From assembly GCF_004886325.1 (NCBI RefSeq), contig NZ_QXFN01000001.1:992001-1056000 (forward strand): a DNA stretch of 64,000 bases, in the 5' to 3' direction. The notes beneath the pieces are model-generated. The model did no database searches. It saw only the letters and a list, made by a program, of their open reading frames with translations, and was not told where the DNA came from. This DNA is from Cellulomonas telluris. Its GTDB lineage: Bacteria > Actinomycetota > Actinomycetes > Actinomycetales > Cellulomonadaceae. Position numbers and translations under genes: made by a program. Positions 39,976 to 47,611 of the stretch are shown here, piece after piece. Numbering within the stretch: the first letter of the stretch is position 1; every line of letters begins with the position of its first letter.

Positions 39976-40581
39976 TCACGAACCATCCGCATCGGGCCAG
40001 GATCCCTGGTGCGCGCCGTCTTCGGTGGAGCTTCCGGCGCTTCTGTCGAGGATCCGGCGTGCCCGGCGTGCCACGCGCACGTCGCTGTCAGCGGTCATGG
40101 ACGACGCCACGGCGGCCACACGGTTCCGCTCCGGGTCGAGCGCGTCGACCAGGTCGAGGGCGCTCGACCGCACGGTCGGCGCCTCGTCGCCCAGCAGACC
40201 GTAGAAGAGCCACAGGCCGCAGCGGAGCTCGTCACGACACAGGTCTCCGAGTCGCGCGCTTCCCCCTGCGGCGATCTCGTCGCCGTCAGCCTCGCCGTAG
40301 CCGATCTCGACGAGCAGGTCCATGACGCGTTCGCGGACGAAGTCCGGCAGTGGACGCGTCAGCGCCGACACGAGCGGACCGACGACCCCCAGCGCGGACT
40401 CGAAGAGCTGGCCCTGCACCACGACGTGGTTGTCCAACCTCCAGTACGCCGCCTCGGCGGCCGGCGGCGTTGCCGCCGTCAGGAGGTCCGACAGCGCCGC
40501 CGGCACGGGCGCGGCCGTTCCCGTGAGGCTCCTGAGCGTCCGCCACGGCACCAGCGTGATGAGAGTGGCCTCGACGTTCAT
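39976..40581 (-). CDS. HEAT-like protein, paralogue of the RHS-linked immunity protein
   Basis: 201 residues, all-helical. AAYWRLDNHVVVQGQLFESALGVVGPLVSAL, VRERVMDLLVEIGYGEAD, CRDELRCGLWLFYGLLGDEAPTVRSSALDLVDAL align block by block with 47612-48073 (HALWARMENRVFAQDDIFTAAEPTLAVLFAAL and so on). The tail carries one more HEAT-like unit. Because it has no adjacent toxin tip, it may be an orphan immunity gene kept against related deaminase-type toxins from neighbours. Confidence 0.6.
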   Translation of the reverse strand: MNVEATLITLVPWRTLRSLTGTAAPVPAALSDLLTAATPPAAEAAYWRLDNHVVVQGQLFESALGVVGPLVSALTRPLPDFVRERVMDLLVEIGYGEADGDEIAAGGSARLGDLCRDELRCGLWLFYGLLGDEAPTVRSSALDLVDALDPERNRVAAVASSMTADSDVRVARRARRILDRSAGSSTEDGAHQGSWPDADGS

Positions 40582-40680
40582 GGCGTCCCGCTTCTGCTCC
40601 GAGCGCCGTCGCGGCGGGGACGGCGCTTGTTCGAACGCACCGGTTCCCGATCGGGCACGAGCGGCGCATGTGAGTGGTGA

Positions 40681-40938
40681 CTACTCGTACACCCTCGCGG
40701 CGAGGGCCATCTGGCCGATCAGGCGCCACGTCGGCTCGCTGGGCGCGTGGCTGCCGCGTGAGGCGAAGTAGCCGTCCATGTCGTCCAACCATGCGGCCAT
40801 CGACTCCAGGAACGCCTCGAGCGAGTCGTTGGCCCACGACCCCGGATCGTCGACCCTGGACACGGCGAGCGCGCGCAGGAGGTGCGCGAGATCCGCTCGT
40901 GTGCGGATGTCAGGCTCATCAGTTGCTTCGGTCGTCAT
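40681..40938 (-). CDS. DUF7660-like small protein
   Basis: 85 residues. LAHLLRALAVSRVDDPGSWANDSLEAFLESMAAWLDDMDGYF and PTWRLIGQMALAARVYE fit a family of small acidic helical proteins with the W-N-x-LE-FLE-aW pattern, common in toxin/immunity neighbourhoods. Immunity role inferred. Confidence 0.5.
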   Translation of the reverse strand: MTTEATDEPDIRTRADLAHLLRALAVSRVDDPGSWANDSLEAFLESMAAWLDDMDGYFASRGSHAPSEPTWRLIGQMALAARVYE

Positions 40939-41062
40939 CGGTGTCCTCGGATTCGGACGGCAGCCCCGTCGCGGGGTGCGGTGCAGCTCGTAGGGAGAAC
41001 TCCGCGCCGTCGACTCTTACATCAGGTCCCACGGTGGTGCGCCCGTACGCCGCGGGTCTCGC

Positions 41063-41452
41063 TCACCGCTTCGTCATCATGGCGATCCCGCCCGTCGCCA
41101 GCATGAACAGGTCCACCATCGCTGAGCGGACAGCGGGGTCGTCGTCGATCCGGTCGAGGAGCACCAGTGCGCCGGGTTCGACGTCCAACGTCGCCACCCC
41201 GCCCGCAGCGCCGTGGTTCTCGGTCGCGAACAGCAGCAGGCATCGGACGACCTCATCGCCGCCCGCTGCCCGTTGCCGTTGGAAGGTCTGCAGCAGGACC
41301 CAGTCGCTGATGACTTGCGATCGCATGGCGTCGACGGACGTCCAGCGCGTCGACCAGCCCCGGTCTTCGGTCGACTGCTGAAGGCGCACCAACGCGTCGA
41401 GGTCGATGCGGCAGATGCGGAAGTCGGCGTCCGTAGTCCCGATCAGGCTCAT
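41063..41452 (-). CDS. Hypothetical immunity-like protein
   Basis: 129 residues, not recognised. IDLDALVRLQQSTEDRGWSTRWTSVDAMRSQVISDWVLLQTFQRQRA is helical; VRCLLLFATENHGAAGGVATLDVEPGALVLLDRI is beta-alpha; AMVDLFMLATGG is the final helix. The ATG overlaps the stop of a 23-codon remnant of another gene, so it may depend on re-initiation. Confidence 0.5.
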   Translation of the reverse strand: MSLIGTTDADFRICRIDLDALVRLQQSTEDRGWSTRWTSVDAMRSQVISDWVLLQTFQRQRAAGGDEVVRCLLLFATENHGAAGGVATLDVEPGALVLLDRIDDDPAVRSAMVDLFMLATGGIAMMTKR

Positions 41453-41520
41453 GACTCGACCAGGGTGACGGGGTCCGCACCATCTGCCCACCACTCGACG
41501 TACGCGTCCGACGCGCTCAC
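41449..41520 (-). pseudogene. Truncated N-terminus of the SASDAYVEWW gene
   Basis: GTG then SASDAYVEWWADGADPVTLV, one more residue pair and stop. It matches the start of the intact gene at 43063-43716 (SASDAYVEWWEEGADPEMVV); about 40 bp (41488-41527 and 43685-43724) are identical except for one base. A recombination remnant that now acts as a mini-ORF before the next gene. Confidence 0.65.
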
Positions 41521-41558
41521 CCGTCACCTCTCCGAGATCATGCGCACGACGTGCCGGG

Positions 41559-41894
41559 TCAGTACTCGCTGAACTCGAAGAGGTTCCCGAAGTTGTCGTC
41601 GACGACGCCGTCGAGTCCACGCACAGCGTGGTGGAGGATGGTTCGTAGGCACTCCTCTGAGGTGTGTTCGACGACGATTGCCGAGAGGTCCCTGAACCTC
41701 CTGCGCAATGTTGCGATCTCGCTTTCCTCGAACTCGGCGAGCACGTCGTTGCTGGCGTCGACACCAAGGATGCAGTCCCCGGTGATGAGCGTGTCGAAGA
41801 ACTCCCGCTCGACGTACTCGCCCATGCTGCGCAGTCGAGCACGGACCTGGCTGATGGTTCGGTCTTCCCCGAGCAGCACGACTGTGCGCTTCAT
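41559..41894 (-). CDS. Hypothetical immunity-like protein
   Basis: 111 residues; ATG preceded by GAGGGAGACG. EFFDTLITGDCILGVDASNDVLAEFEESEIATLRRRFRDLSAIVVEHTSEECLRTILHHAVRGLDGVVDDNFGNLFEF resembles small acidic proteins linked to RHS toxins (DGxVDNDFG-like ending). No known catalytic motif. Confidence 0.5.
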   Translation of the reverse strand: MKRTVVLLGEDRTISQVRARLRSMGEYVEREFFDTLITGDCILGVDASNDVLAEFEESEIATLRRRFRDLSAIVVEHTSEECLRTILHHAVRGLDGVVDDNFGNLFEFSEY

Positions 41895-41940
41895 CGTCTC
41901 CCTCAGGGTCTCAGCACCTCGAGCAGGAGGGCCGTGTCTC

Positions 41941-42354
41941 TCATGACCGGCGTGCTGCCGGCCGATCATCCCGCGGCACGCGGCCCTTGCGCCGTCGTCG
42001 CGATCGCTGCGGAGGGGGGGTGGGTGCCGTTCCCAGGACATGGTCTGCGCTCTCGTGATTCGTCTCGTACTCGCGTCGTGCTGCGACTGCGGCATCACCT
42101 CGGCTGAACGTGATCCCCAGAACCGCGAAGTCCCGCGCGATCTCCCTGTCGACGAGGAGCAGGCTTCCGCGCACCGGAACCCTCGAGTCGTCCAGCACGA
42201 CGACGGTCACTGCGTCTCCCGTCTGCACGAGCGCACCTGCGGCCTTGATCCGGTAGACCAGTACCTCGGTCCCGTCCTCCAGGTGAACGAGAGTCGCCCA
42301 AGGTCGAAGTTTCTCGACCGTGCCGGTGTACTCGCCGTGCAGCACCGCGGTCAT
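41941..42354 (-). CDS. Small protein with a possible OB-like barrel
   Basis: 137 residues. YTGTVEKLRPWATLVHLEDGTEVLVYRIKAAGALVQTGDAVTVVVLDDSRVPVRGSLLLVD reads as a five-strand barrel of the S1/OB type; the C-terminus is basic (QRSRRRRKGR). Could bind RNA or DNA. Its place in the immunity array may mean that it counters a nuclease-like toxin; this is inference. Confidence 0.45.
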   Translation of the reverse strand: MTAVLHGEYTGTVEKLRPWATLVHLEDGTEVLVYRIKAAGALVQTGDAVTVVVLDDSRVPVRGSLLLVDREIARDFAVLGITFSRGDAAVAARREYETNHESADHVLGTAPTPPPQRSRRRRKGRVPRDDRPAARRS

Positions 42355-42468
42355 GTGCCCTCGACCTCGGCACGACGAACCGGCACCATCGGCGGCCGGG
42401 TCGTGCTCCTCGATGGCCGGCTGTCGACCTCGGTCACGGCGACTGCTCGCAGCCGTCGGACACGGCAC

Positions 42469-42546
42469 TCATGTCTGCCACCACAGCAGCGGTGTGACGC
42501 CATCGGTGTCGTCGACGTTGCCGTAGTACCACTCAGCGTCCGGGTG
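42469..42546 (-). pseudogene. C-terminal fragment of a lost immunity-like gene
   Basis: A 25-residue open stretch, PDAEWYYGNVDDTDGVTPLL plus a WWQT end, runs to a stop in a frame different from the overlapping DUF4265-like gene. The composition looks protein-like, but no start is present. Confidence 0.25.
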
Positions 42547-42919
42547 GCGTCGCAACGAAGTCCTCAAGAACCCGCTCGACGGCCGGAAATCCAGCGCTGA
42601 CGGGCACGGTGTACACCGTGAGCTCCGCTGTCTGACCGTCGCGTACCCCGCCCAGTCTGCGCATCTGCGGGAGGAGGTCCTCCGCGTGCTCCGGGGGTGC
42701 GAAGACCTGGACTGCCAGGTTTCCGCCCCGGACCACGGGCCGCGCTCGACGCGCCTGGTCGACCTCGATCACGTCACCGGACGCCATTCCTTGAGCGAGG
42801 CCTGGTGACGCGAGGAGGCGCCACGTGTCGTTCCCGGCGGGTTCCACGAGGACCTCCTCGTCGACCCGCTCCCCGGACGACTTGTCGGCCGCCCAGATCC
42901 TCAGCGTCGTCGGTGTCAT
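42533..42919 (-). CDS. DUF4265-like protein
   Basis: 128 residues. Pattern: VDEEVLVEPAGNDTWRLLASPGLAQGMASGDVIEVDQARRARPVVRGGNLAVQVFA, then LLPQMRRLGGVRDGQTAELTVYTVPVSAGFPAVERVLEDF. The first half matches DUF4265 proteins (SPFLAxGxAxGDVI, RGGNxxVQVF). Many occur beside toxins. Function unknown. Confidence 0.55.
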   Translation of the reverse strand: MTPTTLRIWAADKSSGERVDEEVLVEPAGNDTWRLLASPGLAQGMASGDVIEVDQARRARPVVRGGNLAVQVFAPPEHAEDLLPQMRRLGGVRDGQTAELTVYTVPVSAGFPAVERVLEDFVATPPGR

Positions 42920-43062
42920 CAGTCGGTCCTTCCGCAGGGTGCCCCGCAGCTTCCTCGCCCGACACAAGACATGCCCGGACTCGGCCTCGTCCTCCGGGAC
43001 TTGGCTTGCGCGCAGCGCCCTCGGGGCACGGTGGTCGCCTGCACCGCCGACCTGCGCGCGCA

Positions 43063-43716
43063 TCACTCGGGCCCGCCGTACGGCGAGGTGCCGGCGGCTC
43101 GCCGGGTCCTGCGGTACCAGTTCGGCGGGTGCGGCTCCTGCTCGAGAGGCCATCCCCTCGAGCGGAGCCCCGCTGCAGGTACGTCCTGCACCCAGGACCC
43201 ACCGAGCATCGCCGCCTCCGTTCCCGCTCGGGCCACCACCACGTCGACCTGCGGTACGTCGACCTGCCGGCCTCGTGCGAGAGGGAGCCAGTCGTAGGCT
43301 GCCGTGTCGTTCGACGCATCGAGGATGAACGCGCGCGTGGACTCCGGCGAGTCCGTGACCATCGACGCCATCACGTTGACGACGACGTCGAACTGAAATG
43401 GTGACAAGGCGTCGAGGTTCGCCGTCGTGCGGTGCAGCCCGCCGCCGTGCGTGACGATGGGCACACGCTCCACGACGAGGTCCTCGCTGTCGCTGAACCA
43501 CAGCTGGAAAGCCACCGGTCTGCGCGAGCTACGCAGGAGCTCCTGGAACGCCTCCACCGACGTCGGGGTGCGATTCCCCTCGTCGTCGAGGACGTCGACG
43601 AGGCCAGGACGGGTGGTCGAGGACGTGCGCAAGCCCGCGGCCAGGAGCCGACCGACCACCATCTCCGGGTCGGCGCCCTCTTCCCACCACTCGACGTACG
43701 CGTCCGACGCGCTCAC
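43063..43716 (-). CDS. Immunity-like hypothetical protein (SASDAYVEWW family)
   Basis: 217 residues, GTG start. SASDAYVEWWEEGADPEMVVGRLLAAG, then FQLWFSDSEDLVVERVPIVTHGGGLHRTTANLDALSPFQFDVVVNVMASMV. A truncated copy of the N-terminus lies at 41449-41520. The C-terminus (SRGWPLEQEPHPPNWYRRTRR) is basic and might be out of the structured core. No known family assigned. Confidence 0.5.
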   Translation of the reverse strand: MSASDAYVEWWEEGADPEMVVGRLLAAGLRTSSTTRPGLVDVLDDEGNRTPTSVEAFQELLRSSRRPVAFQLWFSDSEDLVVERVPIVTHGGGLHRTTANLDALSPFQFDVVVNVMASMVTDSPESTRAFILDASNDTAAYDWLPLARGRQVDVPQVDVVVARAGTEAAMLGGSWVQDVPAAGLRSRGWPLEQEPHPPNWYRRTRRAAGTSPYGGPE

Positions 43717-43822
43717 CGGTCACCCCGCCGGAGATCTGAAGACGTTCTCATCGCCGAACCATTTCTTCGCAAGATTCACGGCCGTAGCGGAGTGTGACTC
43801 CTTTCCCCCGTCCACCCGTGCG

Positions 43823-44221
43823 CTAGCCGTTCAATTGCTCGGTGATCGCGCGAGCCGCGTCCAGCGACTGAACCAACCCACGGCGACGCGCGACTGATTC
43901 AGCCAGCGTCACCGCTCGCTCGAGGATGTCCAGGACAACGGCGTCAGCGTCGGCCGTCGCCGGACCCCGCACTGCCGCCTTGATCACAAGTGTGCGAGCC
44001 TTCCGCGAGACCGCACCGAGCTGCACGCCGTCGAAGTCCACAGGCGTGATGCCGGCGCCGACGACATAGACGACCTGCACACCCCATGGTGTGAGCTCGC
44101 GGCCGCCCAAGGCTTCGATCTGCGCCCACAACCGGCTTACTGCCGCATCCCACTCCCTGGCCCGGGCGCTCGTGTCGACAACGGAACGAACGAGCAGGAC
44201 AGCAGCGCCCTCGTCCGTCAT
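43823..44221 (-). CDS. Hypothetical protein in the immunity array
   Basis: 132 residues. AAVLLVRSVVDTSARAREWDAAVSRLWAQIEALGGRELTPWGVQVVYVVGAGITPVDFDGVQLGAVSRKARTLVIKAAV reads as a beta-alpha-beta domain, followed by a long helix ERAVTLAESVARRRGLVQSLDAARAI. Not recognised. Flanking DNA (43717-43822, 44222-44355) has a lower GC level than the window and holds no gene. Confidence 0.5.
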   Translation of the reverse strand: MTDEGAAVLLVRSVVDTSARAREWDAAVSRLWAQIEALGGRELTPWGVQVVYVVGAGITPVDFDGVQLGAVSRKARTLVIKAAVRGPATADADAVVLDILERAVTLAESVARRRGLVQSLDAARAITEQLNG

Positions 44222-44355
44222 CTGGCATACCTTCCCGCGTGCGGCTCAAAGTTCCTTCAACGGACCCGGGTCGCGCTGACCCTCCTTCTTGCCGGCCTTC
44301 TCAGCCAGAGCGGAGGAAGGACCACGGGCAGGGGGGGCGCAGGGCCGCCGCGAAA

Positions 44356-44949
44356 TCAGGGCAGAGTGCTAGCCCACGCCATTCCCTCGCCGCTTGCACG
44401 CTCTCGAAGCAGCTCCCATCCGTCAGCCGCCGATGACTCAACGGTCGCAAGATCCGCCGCGAGCCCCGCCAGGGCTGTCTGCACCAGTGGGCTTGCGAGC
44501 AGCGCGTCCTCGATCCCCGGCGAACTCATGTCCGACTCGCCCGAGGCGTCTTGCGCCGCCAGGTCCGCGGCCTCGTACACCTGGCGGGCCGCCCAGACGG
44601 CCTCCTGCGGGTCGTCCGACAGCCAGGTCCGCACGGCGTACGCGACAGCCGCAACGGCGTTCTGTCCATAGCCCATCTCGAAGACCCAGTCGCCCTCGTC
44701 CGTGGGCACCATGTCCTCGGCGACCTCCTGCCGATCGGGAAGGTCCGAGACGGTGCCGCCGCCCGCGACGAGCCATGCAGCATCCAAGACCGATCGCAGG
44801 GCCTCCGAGTCTCCTTCGCCCGTCGTCGCGACGTACCGCTCGAAGAGTGGCCAGAGCCGCTCGGCGCACGCCGCGGCAAATGCGGTCCTCTGCGCACGAT
44901 CCACCGCTGCGAGGCGGGCTGTCATCTCCGACTCGTCGTAAGCCACCAC
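44356..44949 (-). CDS. DUF416 (YjaG-like) family protein
   Basis: 197 residues from the GTG with AAGGAG upstream; an ATG eight codons earlier is an alternative. TAFAAACAERLWPLFERYVATTGEGDSEALRSVLDAAWLVAGG and AVAYAVRTWLSDDPQEAVWAARQVYEAADLAAQ match the all-helical DUF416 pattern. Related proteins are found as immunity partners; that role is inferred. Confidence 0.65.
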   Translation of the reverse strand: MVAYDESEMTARLAAVDRAQRTAFAAACAERLWPLFERYVATTGEGDSEALRSVLDAAWLVAGGGTVSDLPDRQEVAEDMVPTDEGDWVFEMGYGQNAVAAVAYAVRTWLSDDPQEAVWAARQVYEAADLAAQDASGESDMSSPGIEDALLASPLVQTALAGLAADLATVESSAADGWELLRERASGEGMAWASTLP

Positions 44950-44984
44950 GTCGGCTCCTTCCGTCAGGGCCACCGGAATTCTAG

Positions 44985-45048
44985 ATTGCGGAACACCGTG
45001 CGGGCATCCCGCCTACCGCTCCCTACTCGCATCGGTTCGGGTTTCACC
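44985..45048. repeat. 65-bp intergenic repeat, copy B
   Basis: Partner of 36011-36075. Shares TCCCGCCT, CCGCTC and CTACTCGCATCGGTTCGG. It lies upstream of the DUF416 gene (minus strand). Confidence 0.55.
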
Positions 45049-45135
45049 CCAGCGCCCCTCAGTCGCGGTGATTCATCTTCTCCATGGGAGATCAGGGATG
45101 CGGCACCGTGGCTCGCGGCGGCCTCAGATGATGGG

Positions 45136-45459
45136 TCATCCTTCTTCCACGCGGGTTTCGATCGTGCGGCCACGCGCCACCAGCTTGTTTCCCTCATACA
45201 GATCGATGTTAATGAGTCGGCGAGCCGCAGCCTCGTAGAGGCTGCCGAAGATCAATTCGATGCGGACGTTCTGCTCCTCGCCGAGCGCGATCTCCTTGCG
45301 TGCGTCGCGCGTGTGGACGATGCAGGACGTCTTGACTTCACCGAGATCCAACTGAGATCGAACACCGTCGGCTGGTGCCCGCAGCCGCCCTCCCTCCTCA
45401 GTGCGCAGGAAGCGCATCTTCGCGTCGAGGACCACAGGGGCAGGCGTCTCAGAAGACAT
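45136..45459 (-). CDS. EF-Tu domain 3-like small protein
   Basis: 107 residues. AKMRFLRTEEGGRLRAPADGVRSQLDLGEVKTSCIVHT and a final DLYEGNKLVARGRTIE match the C-terminal beta-barrel (domain 3) of elongation factor Tu, which has EGGRHTPF, PQFY and EGGRTVGAGRV in these places. No GTPase domain is present. It overlaps the 3' end of a truncated toxin tip by 11 bp, the position of an immunity gene. It might act as a decoy for toxins that bind or modify EF-Tu. Confidence 0.65.
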   Translation of the reverse strand: MSSETPAPVVLDAKMRFLRTEEGGRLRAPADGVRSQLDLGEVKTSCIVHTRDARKEIALGEEQNVRIELIFGSLYEAAARRLINIDLYEGNKLVARGRTIETRVEEG

Positions 45460-45766
45460 GGTTGACTGCCCTCAGCGCGTTGTGGAAAATATCGCTTTGC
45501 GTGCCTGGCTGCACCGTGTACACGCCTCCGCGGAAGACCGAGACATCGATGTCGCGGGAGAAGTCCAACGACTTGGGTGCGTCCTTCGACACGGTAACCC
45601 GAAGAATGGCGACCCTAGAGGTGTCCCAGTCCGCATACCGGAGCGCGTCGTCGAGCGTCGTCGCGAACTGCCGTCCCTCGAGGCCTTTCGCGCCTGGTTC
45701 GAAGCGTCCGCTCGACATCACCGAATCGTACTCGCGAACGCCAATCGAAGGTGGCCAGAACATCAT
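45449..45766 (-). pseudogene. Orphan toxin-tip fragment (EGxxF type, possibly ADP-ribosyltransferase-like)
   Basis: 105-residue frame. From about residue 11 it has the RHS-tip pattern REYDSVMSSGRFEPGAKGLEGRQFATTLDDALRYAD, then VAILRVTVSKDAP, a DID...GGVYTVQPG segment and an aromatic C-terminus. Related tips end many RHS proteins. Its upstream part is replaced out of frame by a fragment of the SFELAFW family gene, so HINT and secretion parts are missing. Fold assignment is uncertain. Confidence 0.5.
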
Positions 45767-45899
45767 CCAGGAAGCGCGACACTGCGACGTGCGGGTGAAC
45801 AGCCCCGTCGCCCTCCTCTGTCAACCTGTAGTACGTCGCCAGCGCGGCATCGTCCGAAGGTGTCGGCTCCTCATGCCAGAACGCCAATTCGAAGCCCAT
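45615..45899 (-). pseudogene. 5' fragment of the SFELAFW-family immunity gene (copy 3)
   Basis: Residues 1-51 (45899 to about 45747) match copies 1 and 2 closely (GFELAFWHEEPTPSDDAALATYYRLTEE, VAVSRFLDDVLATF). After that the frame runs through unrelated toxin-tip DNA until a stop at 45615. The junction near 45747 marks a recombination. Confidence 0.65.
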
Positions 45900-46004
45900 A
45901 CAGCGTGGCCCCGTTCTGGTGGCTGCGCCGTCGGGCTCCAGCTGACCTCATCAGGCCCATTCGTCGGCGGCTCCGTCCCCGGCGGGTCCCGCGAAAGGTG
46001 CTGA

Positions 46005-46358
46005 TCATCCCGCGGCGTCCCGAGCAAAGGTGGCGATGTCGTCCAGCGCGTTCTCCGCGTTCTCCCGGGCATCCGGGTCCCGTAGCAGGCTGCGCAACGC
46101 AGGAACGAGCCGCGTCTGATCGATTGCATGATGGATTCTCGCGAGATGCCCGGCCGCCAGTGCGGCTACCGACCGAACGGAGCCCTCCGAGTCGTGCATC
46201 AGCGTCATCAGTTGATCTTCGACCCAGGCACGGTCCGGGTCGCGGAGCGCTACCGCGACGATCGCCTCGCGAAGGTTCGCGATGTCCCGCTCGACCAGTG
46301 AGCGTGCGAGGTCTGCGCGCCCGAGATCTCGCGGCTCCCGATAGGTGAGCCCGTTCAT
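46005..46358 (-). CDS. HEAT-like immunity protein for the displaced toxin tip
   Basis: 117 residues: LTYREPRDLGRADLARSLVERDIANLREAIVAVAL, DRAWVEDQLMTLMHDSEGSVRSVAALAAGHLARIHHAID, LVPALRSLLRDPDARENAENALDDIATFA. The helical repeat with D-R and V-R positions is HEAT-like. Its ATG overlaps the stop of the orphan HINT-toxin cassette (ATGA), which is the classical toxin-immunity coupling. A half-deleted paralogue lies at 35724-35924. Confidence 0.7.
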   Translation of the reverse strand: MNGLTYREPRDLGRADLARSLVERDIANLREAIVAVALRDPDRAWVEDQLMTLMHDSEGSVRSVAALAAGHLARIHHAIDQTRLVPALRSLLRDPDARENAENALDDIATFARDAAG

Positions 46359-47413
46359 CGCATCCTGCCCTTCCTGCTCACCAAACCTGCCTGGTAGAGG
46401 GCGTTCTGCATCTGCTGGTTGAGTTCATGCCACTGTCGCACGTGCCCATGGAACTCTCCCTTGCCTGGGTGTGTCTCGTCGAAGATCACGAACTCCCCGT
46501 TCTCCTTGTCGACGCCGACGCGGCGCGTCGTGTTCGGCCCGATGCTCACCGACCGGTCGAGTACGCCCTGCCCGTCGGTAGGACCGGGTGCGGCGGTGCC
46601 CCGCTGCGTAGTCCCATGCTTGGGACTGGGGACGAAGCGGGCGCTCGGCGGGGAGGCGGGGCAGGCGTTCACGTCCTGCGCGCCGGCGATGGCGTCGCGT
46701 GCGCTCCTGCCGCGTCGCGGGTCGTCGTTGTGGGTGATGACGTCGGTGCCGTCGGTGGTGGTGACGGTGTAGGTGTGGTCGGTGTCGACGGTGAGGTTGT
46801 GGACCGTCGCGGTCTGCGACCGGTGGGTGGTGGCGGCGAGGGTGACGGGGGTGCCGTCGGGGTCGACGAGCTGGTCGCCGGTCTTCAGGTCGCCGGCCGG
46901 GACCCAGTCGCCGTCGGCGGTGAGGAACAGGTGCCCGTCGGTGGCGGTGATCGTGGTGTCGCCGGGCGGTCCGCCGCCGCCGGAGCCGACCAGGGTGAGG
47001 TCGACCAGGTCCTTGGCGCCGTGGCCGGTGATGGTGGCCACGACCTGACGGTGGGCGGTGGTGCCGTCGGCGGCGACCGCCAGGACGGTGTCGCCGACCC
47101 GCACGTCGGAGATCGCCTTACTGGTGCCGTCGGCCAGCACGACCCGGGTGGCCGGGGTGAAGGAGTTGCACTCCTTCTTCTGGTTCTCCGCCTGCTTGCG
47201 GGCCTGCTGGTTGGCCCTCTTTGCGGAGTCGACCTCCTTGGACGTGCGGGCGGCGACCTGGCGTGACTCGGTGGCCGCGTTCCTCGCCTGGGAGACCGCG
47301 GTGTTCGCCTTCTGCACCGCCGCGGTGTCCGGGACCACCTTCGCGGGGGACGCCTTCGGGATGTCGTCCAGCGCCTTGCGCGCGACCCGCAGGCGCGAGT
47401 ACCCCTCGAGCCG
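46355..47413 (-). pseudogene. Displaced RHS C-terminus: linker, HINT domain and alternative toxin tip
   Basis: Open from a stop at 47416 with no good start; homology to the RHS gene begins at GYSRL. It keeps the coiled linker, a complete HINT domain starting at CNSFTPATRVVLADG and ending ITHN, then AGAQDVNACP and a new tip: KHGTTQRG, DGQGVLDRSVSIG, RRVGVDKENGEFVIFDE, EFHGHVRQWHELNQQMQNAL. This resembles small RNase-type tips of CDI/RHS toxins; the family number is not assigned. Silent unless joined to the RHS gene by recombination. Confidence 0.75.
46721..47362. repeat. 642-bp direct repeat, copy in the displaced cassette
   Basis: Same sequence as 48488-49129 at an offset of 1767 bp; one difference was seen (T at 46738, C at 48505). 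It spans linker and HINT coding DNA. Confidence 0.9.
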
Positions 47414-47611
47414 TCAACTGCGCTCTGCGCCGGGTGTCGGCGACGTTCGTAGCCCAGTTGCGTGCCCCCCGCCGTGAACGCTCGCGAGCCGACCCGCCCC
47501 CTCACCTCCTCGGATGGTCCCGCTCGCCCTGCCCGCGGCGGGAGCGACTTGGGGTCGACGCTGCTGCCCGCCGTCGCACGGTCGCCTCGCTGGACCGGCC
47601 GTGCGCGTGCG

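Noticed and set aside
46401-46720. Second intact RHS gene
   Set aside because: Only the linker, HINT and tip are present and the frame is closed by a stop at 47416; it is a displaced C-terminus.
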